Source: Panopea generosa (Eukaryota; Mollusca; Bivalvia; Adapedonta; Hiatellidae). From it: a stretch of 64,000 nt of DNA. The DNA lies in NCBI GenBank assembly GCA_029582155.1, contig CM055895.1, positions 45,156,578 to 45,220,577 of the forward strand, written 5' to 3'. Made by a program: the position numbers and the translations under genes. Positions 37,519 through 49,601 of the stretch are shown here, piece after piece. Each line of letters starts with the position of its first letter. Within the stretch, counting starts at the first letter, position 1. The notes beneath the pieces were generated by a model. It ran no database searches. It worked only from the letters and a program-made list of their open reading frames with translations, and was not told the DNA's origin.

Positions 37519-37522
37519 TTAA

Positions 37523-39550
37523 CAGATGTTTGAATTAATGATAATTTGAGGACTTCTTTTTTTTTTAAAAAATTCTTTGGGTGTCTCTGCACTGTCTCTA
37601 AAATAAAACACAAGCTAATCAACCTACCGGTCATTGTACATTTCATGTGCGGAAACATTCCTGCTATGGACAAAGAAGCTTTCAAAAATAGTTTATGTGG
37701 AAAATTGTTTTTAGGAAACCCTACACCTTATATAACATAGAACAAAGAATAGAATTCAACTGAATGGTGAACCATGAAAGCAGACAATTATCAATCGTTT
37801 TGCATTTAACGATAAATCTTTACTTTTATAATCTTGATGTTATTACTATTTCCTTAAAACTTTACATGACGTAGGTTTAATTTTGCACTATGAAACCAGG
37901 AACAGCTATAAACGTGTAATGTAAGTTTAACAATCAGAACATCAGAATTTAAATGGCAAATTATCATATTAATGATGTCTGAAGAGGTACATTAAACAAA
38001 TATTATATTATAATATGCAGCTGTTCAGAATAAAAAAAATGTTGTTATTGCAGTTGCTTCTGCACTTGTTTTATTATGTCAAATTACAAACAGCAACTAA
38101 CGTCACTGCGCGCTTCGTAGTACCAATTAGATCTGGATAATTAACCAAATTAGCTTGGTAGTTTATAAAATAATCATACATACAAGTTAACTCAATTAAA
38201 AGCAAAATTAATTTAGATTAATATTTTGAAACGAAACAATATTATACGCATTTTAACATCTTATTGTAGCAATACCAGCAAATATTAACTAGTTAAGCAG
38301 ACACATTTGCTATTTCCCATTTCAATGTTTTCAGACAAAATTAAACTGTATAAGGCAAGATCTGTTAAAAGGTCACTTTCGCTTTTTTGTTTGACTGACT
38401 GTTTAATACAGGTTTGACTGCATATGTAAATGGGATCTCAGCACAGTAGTAGATATAGCATTTTATAAAAAGGGTTATCACTGGATGTTTGTTTCTTGCT
38501 GGCGTATTCATGCGAATAAGACTAAAATAAAGAACTGCCATTTTCATTTTAGTACTGCTCTATGCTTCCAATAAACCTTTTATCTGGCTTGCGTTCAGTT
38601 CTCTTAAACGTTTAAATGTGTTTGCAACTGAACGTGCTCGGTTTAAACGCAAACACCTCCTTGATTACATGCCTTGAAAAGAAATGTAGGGACAGCATCG
38701 ATCAAGTCCGATTTCCGTTCTTTTTCTTTTTGTTCGTTTGCTTAGCGTTTGCGTTGATAAACAGAGTATATATGTTTAACCGTGTTGAACGCAGTCCATA
38801 TACATCTATCATGACTATTACACCATCAGTTCTGTTGTGGGATGACTGGTAAGTTCGCAACGTTCTTTGACTCATCGTTGCTATTAAGTATCACCCAAGG
38901 AATCCTTTCATCAGATTATATCCACTACCAAGGTTCATATGAAAACAGGGATATGAAATGAAAAGAAAGAGAAAAAAAAGTAATAAAAATAATAATAATA
39001 AAGTCCTTATTTCAAGGTGTAAGCTCACCATTGATTTAAGTTCTTTATTCAATAGTATTTTATAGAAAGACTGAAATGAAAGAAGTGAAACTTACAATGT
39101 ATTGTTTGTCAATCTCTGCACTGCCAAAATATGAAGAGAAAAGTAGGGATCATGCGTCATATAAGAGATGTGTGCACTGTTGGCAAAGTGAAAGTACACT
39201 TCCGTATTTATAAACCAATTTCTTAGCATCCATTGTTTTTCTAGATTATTAATTCAAACATGGTAATGCTTTCAAAATGTTAAAAATACACTAATAATGC
39301 CTTTTAAATAAAAAAATGACATTAAAATAAGGAAAAAAAACATTTTTAAAGAAGAAGAAACAATGATTATTTATAACCGCCATTATGCGACTGCCCCACG
39401 GAAGCATTTCCTGTTTCCAATGGAAGAGGTAATACAATTGCAACAATGTCCAATCTTTTCTTTGGTTCTCTTTACATGTATATGTTGGGTTATAATCATC
39501 TAATTACCCAAATCGTAATCGCATGAGTGATTCCACGTTTTGAATAATGG
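37523..39550. other. Non-repetitive AT-rich DNA
   Basis: No gene or array recognised. Short open frames such as 38616-38852 have no recognisable domain. Confidence 0.35.
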
Positions 39551-39561
39551 TAATATTGTAA

Positions 39562-39585
39562 GACGGACGGACGGACGGACGGACG
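39562..39585. repeat. (GGAC)n microsatellite
   Basis: About six copies of GGAC, a relative of the large GACA tract 300 bp downstream. Confidence 0.85.
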
Positions 39586-39886
39586 TTCTGGTAGAAGTGA
39601 TGTTGTGGGGTGCGGTTTTTATATGTTATAAAACATCTTTTTTTTTCATAAAACATAACAAAACCTATTTTCTTTCTAACCCTAATGTCACAAACCTTGA
39701 GATTCAACCCTAATGACACTAAAAAAGAATGAAAAAAGGTGAAAAAAAAGTAAAAGAAAAATGTGAAAATGTAATTAACCCCACAATGCCATTCAGTACA
39801 CATTTCACACTTGTGCGGTGCCAACAAGTACCAAAAAAAAACACAATGCCATTCTGTACTGGCAACGCAACCCACAACTGCCGCTC

Positions 39887-40139
<253 letters not shown>

Positions 40140-40403
40140 TTGTTTTGGTATCACATATGAACATAGATTGATAGATAGATTGATATATTTGTTGTTGTAT
40201 CACATATAAACATACATGAATAGAACAATTATTTCCATTGTGATCATTTTAGAAACTGATATGTCCGGTCACTAAACAAAAGCATTGTTATCCAAAGAGA
40301 AACTTATAAAACTTGTGTTTTCGTCAATCATTTAACTGTTTGTTTTTTCGGCCATTTTAACAACCTTCAATTCCTTGATCGTTGTCGTTATTGAGGAACG
40401 TAT

Positions 40404-40957
40404 TCATTCATCAGGCTGCATAAGTTCGGAACCACAAAGTAGTCGCTGGTCTAGATCTTGGTTTCCAGTAATTATGCGCAGTGTGTCTAGCTCAACTCCC
40501 CTTTCATCGGCCTGAACTGTTAAATTCAACGTGTGATTTCCGCTTTGTAAATCAACATTTTCGCCAATTTCACGAGTGTTTTGAAAAATGTTCCATTCTT
40601 ACCCACTGTGGTAGTGTTCTGAATTGGTGAATTTACCGTAAAACTCTTGATCAAAATCTACGTTAATGGTATCAGACGGTCCATCGTTTGAGTACCGTAT
40701 ACCGTCAAGAGAAAACGTAACCACTTCAGCTCCTTTGACAGGCCTTATACACAGTACAACTACCTAGGAATACTCTTGACTGTTAGCATTTAGCCGCAAC
40801 GTTCTGAAACACGAGGCTTCCGATCGCCATCTAACAGTGAATCATCAATCGCGGTATCTTCGAACTCCAGGTGTTCCTGTTTATGTAGATATGGTCCTGA
40901 TGCCACAAACGCTGTGCAGAAAACGAGCACGACACCAGCAATGTTTACAAATACGAT
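40404..40957 (-). pseudogene. Decayed secreted family member, paralog 3
   Basis: Clear relative of the 50853-51422 gene, with at least four lesions. (1) The codon aligned to the start methionine is ATC (40955-40957), and no in-frame ATG lies upstream. (2) A frameshift in the DDSLL/RWRSEAS region near 40825-40835 breaks the frame. (3) A TAG stop lies in the strand before VVVLCIRP (near 40765). (4) A TAA stands where the other members have tyrosine in GYDW (near 40607). Between lesions the family core is still legible: FSLDGIRYSNDGPSD, EWNIFQNT, and ADERGVELDTLRI followed by the C-terminal LLCGSE. The signal-peptide remnant (NIAGVVLVFCTAFVASG) matches paralog 4 almost residue for residue, so decay is recent. 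Sequencing error could explain one lesion but hardly all four. Confidence 0.85.
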
Positions 40958-41025
40958 CGTCTCTGCAATGTGAAGAACTTCACAATACGCCAATCGTCAA
41001 ACTGTATCCGTTATATAGTCGTCTG

Positions 41026-41037
41026 GTTATATAAAAT
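41026..41037 (-). promoter_or_regulatory. TATA-like box remaining in front of paralog 3 pseudogene
   Basis: Minus strand reads ATTTTATATAAC, about 73 bp upstream of the lost start codon, the same spacing as in paralog 4. A second TATATA lies nearer at 41012-41017. Confidence 0.4.
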
Positions 41038-41039
41038 GG

Positions 41040-41865
41040 ATGTGTCTTTCCAATACTTTAAAACATCTGATGAAAAAGAAGTAATAACAATAAAACTAAT
41101 GTTTGACATTAATTTAGATAAAAAAAACCACAGATGGCGATACGTGCAACTCTAATCCGCATGTTTTTATACAATATATAATTTGTTGTATTGCAGGTAT
41201 TACAATTAACAATTTACACATGAGAGAATGTAAGGCATTTATGCTAAAACATTTTGACGACTTATTCGAAAATTGTAATCGATGCTGACAAATATATTGT
41301 TTAAAATATCAACATAGTAAATAAAACCTTTGTAGAACATGTTTTGATAAAAAAAAAATTTGACAAAACATGCGAAAACACATAAGGGAACCTTAACTCC
41401 TGTGTACACCTAGCTAGTAATGTAAATTATGAATGTCATAACAAAAACTGATTTTGAGTGCCAACAGACATTATTTATTTATAAAATGTCGTCTGATGCT
41501 ACGTAACTCTGAAATATGTTCTTTTTTCAATGACAGTATATCAGAAATTAAACACTTTGTCTTAAAAAATAAATTATTTTTAAAATGGATAAAAAGCATC
41601 TCATTATCAATAATAGATAAAATCCGAATGATTTAAGAAAACAAAACGTGACAAACTGGAGTAGTAAACTTCAACCAAAATTCCCATTCTTAAAAACAGC
41701 AGCTCTTAAATATTGGTTGACGACCTTCATATCGTCATTCGGATCCTTTCTCCTATGAAACAATTTTTAATCTAGCCTAAGCGCGTAGCCCAAGTTAGGA
41801 AATTCCTTTTCAATATACTATTTTGTCATGTTTAAATATATATCCTTTCAGTAAATCGTGGTCAG
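41040..41865. other. Non-repetitive DNA upstream of paralog 3 pseudogene
   Basis: No gene supported. Contains the reverse copy of the CTAACTTGGGCTACGCGC motif near 41778-41802. Confidence 0.35.
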
Positions 41866-41869
41866 TGAG

Positions 41870-41958
<89 letters not shown>
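41870..41958. repeat. (AT)n-(GT)n microsatellite
   Basis: (TA)8 or so at 41871-41886 followed by (TG)36 or so. It abuts the start of the 48-bp array. Confidence 0.95.
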
Positions 41959-41961
<3 letters not shown>

Positions 41962-42004
41962 ATATAATGGACAAAAGACAATTTTATCATTTTTAAAACA
42001 TCGG

Positions 42005-43420
42005 ATATGTATGTTGACCGAATGGTTCAAGTTATTAGCATGTATTACATGCCAGTGTATGTTGATGGAATGGTTTAAGTTATCAGTATGTATTACATGC
42101 CAGTGTATGTTGACGGAATGGTTCAAGTTATCAGCATGTATTACATGCCAGTGTATGTTGACGGAATGGTTCTAGTTACCAGTATGTGTTACATGCCAGT
42201 GTATGTTGACGGAACGGTTCAAGTTATCAGTATGTATTACATGCCAGTGTATGTTGACGGAATGGTTCAAGTTATCAGTATGTTTTACATGCCAGTGTAT
42301 GTTGACGGAATGTTTCAAGTTATCAGCATGTATTACATGCCAGTGTATGTTGACGGAATGGTTCAAGTTATCAGCTTGTATTACATGCCAGTGTATGTTG
42401 ACGGAATGGTTCTAGTAATCAGCATGTGTTACATGCCAGTGTATGTTGACGGAATGTTTCAAGTTATTTACATGCCAGTGTATGTTGACGGAATGGTTCA
42501 AGTTATTAGCATGTATTACATGCCAGTGTATGTTGACGGAATGGTTCAAGTTATCAGCATGTATTACATGCCAGTGTATGTTGACGGAATGGTTCAAGTT
42601 ATTTACATGCCAATGTATGTTGACGGAATGGTTCAAGTTATTTACATGCGAGTGTATGTTAATGGAATGGTTCAAGTTGTCAGCATGTATTACTTGCCAG
42701 TGTATGTTGACGGAATGGTTCAAGTTATCAGTATGTATTACATGCCAGTGTATGTTGACGGAATGGTTCAAGTTATTAGCATGTATTACATGCCAGTGTA
42801 TGTTGACGGAATGGTTCAAGTTATTAGTATGTATTACATGCCATATATGTTGACGGAATGGTTCAAGTTATTAGCCAGTGTATGTTGACGGAATGGTTCA
42901 AGTGATCAGCATGTATTACATGCCAGTGTATCGTGACGGAATAGTTCAAGTTATTAGCATGTATTACATGCCAGTGTATGTTGACGGAATGGTTCAAGTT
43001 ATCAGTATGTATTACATGCCAGTGTATGTTGACGGAATGGTTCAAGTTATCAGCCAGTGTATGTTGACGGAATGGTTCTAGTAATCAGCATGTATTACAT
43101 GCCAGTGTATGTTGACGGAATGATTCAAGTTATTAGCATGTATTACATACCAGTGTATGTTGACGGAATGGTTCAAGTTATCAGTATGTATTACATGCCA
43201 GTGTATGTTGACGGAATAGTTCAAGTTATCAGCATGAATTACATGCTAGTGTATGTTGACGGAATGGTTCAAGTTATCAGCATGTATAACTTGCCAGTGT
43301 ATGTTGACGGAATGGTTCAAGTTATCAGCATGTATTACATGCCAGTGTATGTTGAAGGAATGGTTCAAGTTATCAGTATGTATTACATGCCAGTGTATGT
43401 TGAAGGAATGGTCCAAATGT
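42005..43420. repeat. 48-bp minisatellite
   Basis: About 29 copies, marker GTGTATGTTGACGGAATGGT. As 48 is a multiple of 3, one plus frame reads a 16-residue repeat (MPVYVDGMVQVISMYY) for 266 codons. Three internal 9-bp deletions keep the frame, but a 1-bp and two 13-bp losses (near 42843, 42875, 43051) break it. No signal peptide, start context or conserved codon pattern argues for translation. Confidence 0.93.
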
Positions 43421-44100
43421 TCATGTTTATCTCTACTTTTTATTGCTTTTTTGTATACATGTTGTAGCAAAAGGGTTGGGTCACGAGTTATCCAACATCA
43501 AAATCGGCACTTTCCAACAACAAATTATTTAAAAAAAAAACAATCAAGATAGCAATAAGACATATTCATATATGGAGCAAGAAGAAAAAATGAAACAGGA
43601 AACATTGTATAAGTATACGCTTTCGATGCAGCCTTAAATGAGAGGTTACATGGTGAGGTAAAATACTTGAACTTAATAAGATCTATTGTTTATCAAAACG
43701 TTTAGTGTCTTTAATATCAGTTTAGACATTGTTAAATATAACAATATTTTCATCATTTGAGATAAATCTCTCCCGTATAACAAGGTTTCAACACTCAAAG
43801 AATGAAGATGACGTGGAGCATGAAAGAGACGAAGTCAATCGTTTAAAAAAAAATGATATTGCATGAAATAGTGTTCGGCATCCTCCTTTTAATGCCCACA
43901 TTTTTCACAAGTTGAATATAATTTTAATTGTTCATGTTTATCACAGATAAAAGATGAAAGGAGTTGACTTGATTCCATTTGATCTGCTTATAACACGTAA
44001 TGTCAATTGCTGCATCCGACATCACACCACACGTCCAACCCAACACACCTACCCATAGCATCGACTGAAAATGTATTTCGGTTTTAGTCCACATTAAATG
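43421..44100. other. Spacer between arrays
   Basis: Non-repetitive; no gene seen. Confidence 0.35.
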
Positions 44101-44101
44101 A

Positions 44102-45535
44102 AGCTTGTGTGATGAGTGTTCAGTTATTGTCAAAAGCTTGTCTGATGAGTGTTCAGTTATTGTCAGAAACTTGTCTGGTGAGTGTTCAGCTATTGCCAGA
44201 AGCTTGTCTGATGAGTATTCAGTTATTGTCTGAGGCTTGTCTGATGAGTGTTCAGTTATTGTCAGAAGTTTGTCTGATGAGTATTCAGTTATTGTCAGAA
44301 GCTTGTCTGGTGATTGTTCAGTTATTGTCAGAAGCTTGTCTGATGAGTGTTCAGTTATTACCAGAAGCTTGTCTGATGAGTGTTCAGTTATTGTCAGAAG
44401 CATGTCTGAAGAGTGTTCAGTTATTTCAGAAACTTGTCTGATAACTGTTCAGTTATTGTCAAAAACTTGTCTGATGAGTGTTCAGTTACTGTCAGAAGCT
44501 TGTCTGAAGAAGCTTGTCTGATGAGTGTTCAGTTACTGTCAGAAGCTTGTCTTATGAGTGTTCAGTTATTGTCAGAAGCTTGTCTGATGAGCGTTCAGAA
44601 GCTTGTCTGATGAGTGTTCAGTTATTGTCGGACGCTTGTCTGATGAGTGTTCAGTTATTGCCAGAAGCCTGTCTGATGAGCGTTCAGTTATTGCCAGAAG
44701 CTTGTTTGATGAGTGTCCAGTTATTGTCAGAAACTTGTCTGATAAGCTTGTCGGATGAATGCTTAGTTATTGTCAGAAGCTTGTCTGAAGAAGCTTGTTC
44801 GATGAGTGTTCAGTTATTCTCAGAAGTTTGTCATATGAGTGTTCAGTTATTGCCAGAAACTTGTCTGAAAAGTGTTCAGTTATTGTCAGAAGCTCGTCAG
44901 ATAAGCATTCAGGTATTTTGGAAGCTTGTCTGATGAGCGTTCAATTATTGCCAGAAGTTTGTCTGATGAGTGTTCAGTTATTGTCAGAAGTTTGTCAGTT
45001 GAGTGTTCAATTATTGCCAGAAGCGTGTCTGTTGAGTGTTCAGTTATTGCCAGAAGTTTGTTTGATGAGTATTCAGTTTTTGTCAGAAGTTTGTCTGTTG
45101 AGTGTTCAGTTATTGCCAGAAGCGTGTCTGATGAGTGTTCAGTTATTGCCAGAAGCTTGTCTGATGAGTGTTTAGTTATTACCAGAAGCTTGTTTGATGA
45201 GTATTCAGTTTTTGTCAGAAGCTTGTCTGATAAGTGTTCAGTTATTGTCAGAGTGTTCAGTTATTGTCAAAGGCTTGTCTGATGAGTGTTCAGTTGTTGT
45301 CAGAAGCTTTTCTGGTAAGTGTTCGGTTTTTGTCAAAAGCCTGTCTAATGTGTGTTCAGTTATTGCCAGAAGCTTGACTGGTGTGTGTTCAGAAGCTTGT
45401 GTGATGAATGTTCTTTTAATGTCAAAAGCTTGTCTGATGAGTGTTCATTTATTGTCAGAAGCTTGTCTGATGAGTGTTCAGGTATTGCCAGTAGCGTGTC
45501 AGATGTGTGTTCAGTTATTTCAGAAGCTTGTCTAT
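44102..45535. repeat. 33-bp minisatellite
   Basis: About 43 copies, marker AGAAGCTTGTCTGATGAGTG, most with a HindIII site AAGCTT. In-frame 11-residue repeats result (LSDECSVIVRS on plus, LLTITEHSSDK on minus). Several units are truncated at AAGCTTGTCTGA, apparently by recombination at that word, and these shift the frame. Confidence 0.93.
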
Positions 45536-45949
45536 TGCATGTTTTGTATTTGCCCAAGAATCTTTAATGTATTTCTAAACGTCACCATTAAATGAACGTT
45601 TTATCAGAAGATACTGTGTTCGAAAACCAATGTAAAATAGCTTCTGCATCACCTATATGGGGTTGTTTTCCAGTCAATGGTTTTGACGCGTTCTTTATTA
45701 GCGGTAGGTAAAGCATAATTAAAGTCATTCAATTTTGGTGTCATCCTTCACAGGTTTTTAATATATTGTTTTATGATAACGGCATAGAATAAAATCATTC
45801 ACTGGGTTTTACGATAGCTCTAAAGGTATTGTCGTTTTTTTTATAGCTCTTATGGGTATACACACCCATATATCTTTATTATAGCTATACAGGTATAGGC
45901 ATTCACATAATGTTTATATAGCTGTATGTGTTTTATTATTTCCAGGTTT

Positions 45950-46135
45950 GTACTATAGCCATACAGGTATCATAATTCACAGGTATGTATTATAGCCGTA
46001 CAGGTATCATAATTCACAGGTATGTATTATAGCCGTACTTTAGCCGTACAGGTATCATAATTCACATGTATGTATTATAGCCGTACAGGTATAATAAGTC
46101 ACAGGTATGTATTATCGCAATACAGCCATACATGA
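45950..46135. repeat. 37-bp minisatellite, subfamily 1
   Basis: About five copies with GGTATCATAATTCACAGG and TATTATAGCCGTACA. Same period and similar word order (TATAGC, ATAATT) as the next array, so probably a diverged edge of it. Confidence 0.8.
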
Positions 46136-46139
46136 TTTT

Positions 46140-47110
46140 AGTATAGTTGTATGCGCATACTTATTCACAGGGTTTTGCTATCGCTCTATAGTTACCATAA
46201 TTAACGTTTTGTTATCGCTTTATAGTAACAATAATTTACAACGTTTTATTATAGCTCTATAGTTACCATAATTAACAACGTTTTGTTATCGCTCTATAGT
46301 TACCATAATTAACAACGTTTTGTTATCGATCTATAGTTACCATAATTAACAACGTTTTATTATAGCTCTATAGTTACCATAATAAAGGACGTTTTATTAT
46401 CGCTCTATTGTTACAATAATTAACAAATTTTGTTATAGCTCTATAGTTACCATAATTACCAACGTTTTGTTATCGCTCTATAGTTACCATAATTTAACAA
46501 CGTTTTATTATAGCTCTATAGTTACCATAATAAACAACGTTTTATTATCGCTCTATAGTTACAATAATTAACAAATTTTGTTATCGTTCTATAATTACTA
46601 TAATAAACAATGTTTTGTTATAGCTTTATAGTTACCATAATTAACAACGGTTTGTTATCGCTCTATAGTTACCATAATTAACAACGTTTTATTATAGCTC
46701 TATAGTTACCATAATTTACAACGTTTTGTTATCGCTCTATAGTTACCATAATTTACAACGTTTTATTATAGCTCTATAGTTACCATAATAAACAACGTTT
46801 TGTTATCGCTCTATAATTACAATAATTAACAAATTTTGTTATCGCTCTATAGTAACCATAATTAACAACGTTTTGTTATAGTTCTAAAGTTACCGTAATA
46901 AACAACGTTTTATTATAGCTCTATAGTAACCATAATTAACAACCTTTTTGTTATAGCTCTATAGTAACCATAATTAAAACGTTTTGTTATCGCTCTATAA
47001 TTACCATAATTAACAACCTTTTTGTTATCGCTCTGTAGTGACCATAATTAACAGCGTTTTATAATCGCTCTATAGTTACCATAATTAACAACGTTTAATT
47101 ATAGCTCTTA
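46140..47110. repeat. 37-bp minisatellite, subfamily 2
   Basis: About 26 copies, marker CTCTATAGTTACCATAATTA with ACAACGTTTT. Variants TTATCGCTC and TTATAGCTC are interspersed. Confidence 0.92.
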
Positions 47111-47319
47111 ACGTAATAATTCATGTAACTAATTTGCAGAATAGTTTTATCAGATTTTGAACATGACAAATTTCAACAGAAAAGTAAACAGGCCAAAAAT
47201 TTAAACAAATCTAAAGAAAAAGAGTTATTTATTTCACTTCGACTAGGAATAAAATTATTCAAATATATTTTAATCGCATCCGATCACTGCTCCTATTGTT
47301 CAAAACCGGTACTCGCGCC

Positions 47320-48010
47320 TTCTGGTATGTACATTTATGTCTGGTTCAAAAATAATTATCTCAATATCTATATCATATATTGTGAAAGTGCATCTGAAAA
47401 GATTCCCCCAAATCGGAAATTTCGTTGTTGTGATTTCCTTTATGAAATATTTACATGTGATTCCACTGTATCTTCTTGATCTATGTCTGTCCTTATATAG
47501 CAGGTGAGTAGTCATGAATTCTTAACTGGATCCTACTCATATAAAGCTATCAATTCATGTATGTAAATCTGTCCGTCCAGTCCAGATGTGTTGCATGTAA
47601 AACCATAATATATAAGTCATGGTTACACAAATTCTATTGGTTTGGTAGATGCCTTGGTATTGTGTCTATGGTTTGCATTGTAGCTAGGCGCTCTCGCCGC
47701 AGTCTGGTCTGTACATTTATGTCTGGCTGTTCACAAATAGTTATTTCCATATATATATATATATACATTGTGGATGTGCATATGAAAATATCCCAAAAAC
47801 TCGGAAATTCCGTTGTTGTGATTTCAATTATCTCCCTTAATGAAATAAATGATATGATTTCACTGTATCTTCACGATCCAACGGGTTTTATTTAGCATGT
47901 GAGTGATCATTCATCCGTAACTGGACCCTACTCATATAAAGCTATGTTCATGTATGTAAAGTGTCCGTCCAGTCCAGGTGTGTTGCATGTAAAACCATAG
48001 TATATAAGTC
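47320..48010. repeat. Diverged 382-bp tandem duplication
   Basis: GTACATTTATGTCTGG at about 47329 and 47711. Further shared blocks GGAAATT(T/C)CGTTGTTGTG, ACTGTATCTTC and CCTACTCATATAAAGCTAT, GTCCGTCCAGTCCAG occur in the same order. Older than the 223-bp duplication at 21252. Confidence 0.8.
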
Positions 48011-48244
48011 ACGGTTGACACCACAGGATTGTATGTGCAAATTGATAAAAGTATCTGCTGCTTGTTTTCAAATAAATTAATCAACATATAAAATCATGAT
48101 GAATACACAAAGAATTATGCACACTGTATGGTACATTCATTCTCCATCGACCATAATACGGAGTACCTTTTCGCGAATTAGGTAACGCCTTCCAAGCACA
48201 TTTATTGGAAAGTACAAAATCAAAATTATATATCCACGTTTTTG

Positions 48245-49490
48245 GTATGACTGTAAAGATAGTACGTAGTTCGCAGTTGGTAGCTGGGGATTCGAATAAC
48301 CAACTACCGACCAGCTGCCGTTTGGGGATTCGGATTCGTTATTATAATTACTATTTCATTCACATATTTTACTCATGTTAATATGTTTAAAAATATAATC
48401 AATAATAAATGTATGTAAATTAATATAAAATCTGAATCCCCAACTGGCAGCTGGTTGGTAGTTGGCGATTCGCGGCGAATCCCCAGCTTGACATTTTGAA
48501 TCGCCGTCTGGTGAGTATACTCATTATATTGAAGAACCAAGCCGGCAAAAGTGTGTTATTTATTATTATAAACTTATTTTTAATTAAATTGATTTATTTG
48601 AATCACCGTCTTGTGAGTATATTCGTTTTGTTGAAGAACCAAACCACCATTGGTGTTATTATTATTCTAAACCTGTTTTCTTTATTGAATTGATATGTTA
48701 AAATAATAAAACAGCGATTTAAAAAAAAAAACCGAATCCTCAACTGGCAGCTGGTTCGTAGTTAGAGATTCGCGGCGAATCCCCAACTGGACATTTTGAA
48801 TTGCCGTCTGGTGAGTATACTCGTTATATTGAAGAACCAAGCCGGCAAAAGTGTGTTTTTTATTATTATAAACTTATTTTTAATCGAATTGATTTGTTTA
48901 CAAAATAAAACAACGATTTAAAAAAATCCGAATCCTCAACTGGCAACTGGTTGGTATATGGCGACTCGCCGCAAGTCCCCAACTGGAAATTTTGAAATAT
49001 ACTCATGGTATTGAAGGAACAGCGCGGGAACGGTGTTTATTTATTGTTATGAACTGTTTTCTATGGAACTGATTTGTTTTCGAAAACAAATATCGATTTG
49101 AAAAAAAAAAACGAATACCAAATTTGCCAGTTTGAATCACCGTCTTGTGAGTATATTCGTTTTATTGAAGCACCAAACCACCAATGTTGTTATTATTATC
49201 CTAAACCTGTTTCTTTATTGAATTAATATGTTAAAATAATAAAACAGCGATTTAAAAAAAAAAATCCAAATCCCCAACTGGCAGCTGGTTGGTAGTTGGC
49301 GATTCGCGGCGAATCCTCAACTGGACATTTTGAATCGCCGTCTGGTGATTATACTCGTTATATTGAAGAACCAACTCGGCAAAAGTGTTTTATTTATTAT
49401 CATCAACTTATTTTTAATCGAATTGATTTGTTAAAAAATTAAAACAACGATTTATAAAAAATCCGAATCCCCAACTGGCAACTGGTTTAT
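48245..49490. repeat. Irregular satellite with palindromic core
   Basis: Four or five composite units of about 195-340 bp. Each carries AACTGGCAGCTGGTTGG and the palindrome GATTCGCGGCGAATC (48467, 48767, 49301; decayed at about 48962), followed by CGCCGTCTGGTGAGTATA and TTGAAGAACCAA. A sub-block (CACCGTCTTGTGAGTATATT) is inserted in some units, which explains the varying length. Confidence 0.8.
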
Positions 49491-49557
49491 TTTTAGTTTT
49501 AAAATATCTGCCTCAGTATAGCTATGGTGCTTTAGAGTATCATCAATCACCACCACC

Positions 49558-49601
49558 ACGACAACATCAACAACAACAACAACAACAGCAACAACAACAA
49601 T
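49558..49601. repeat. (CAA)n microsatellite
   Basis: ACAACAACAACAACAACAGC-type tract. Confidence 0.85.
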
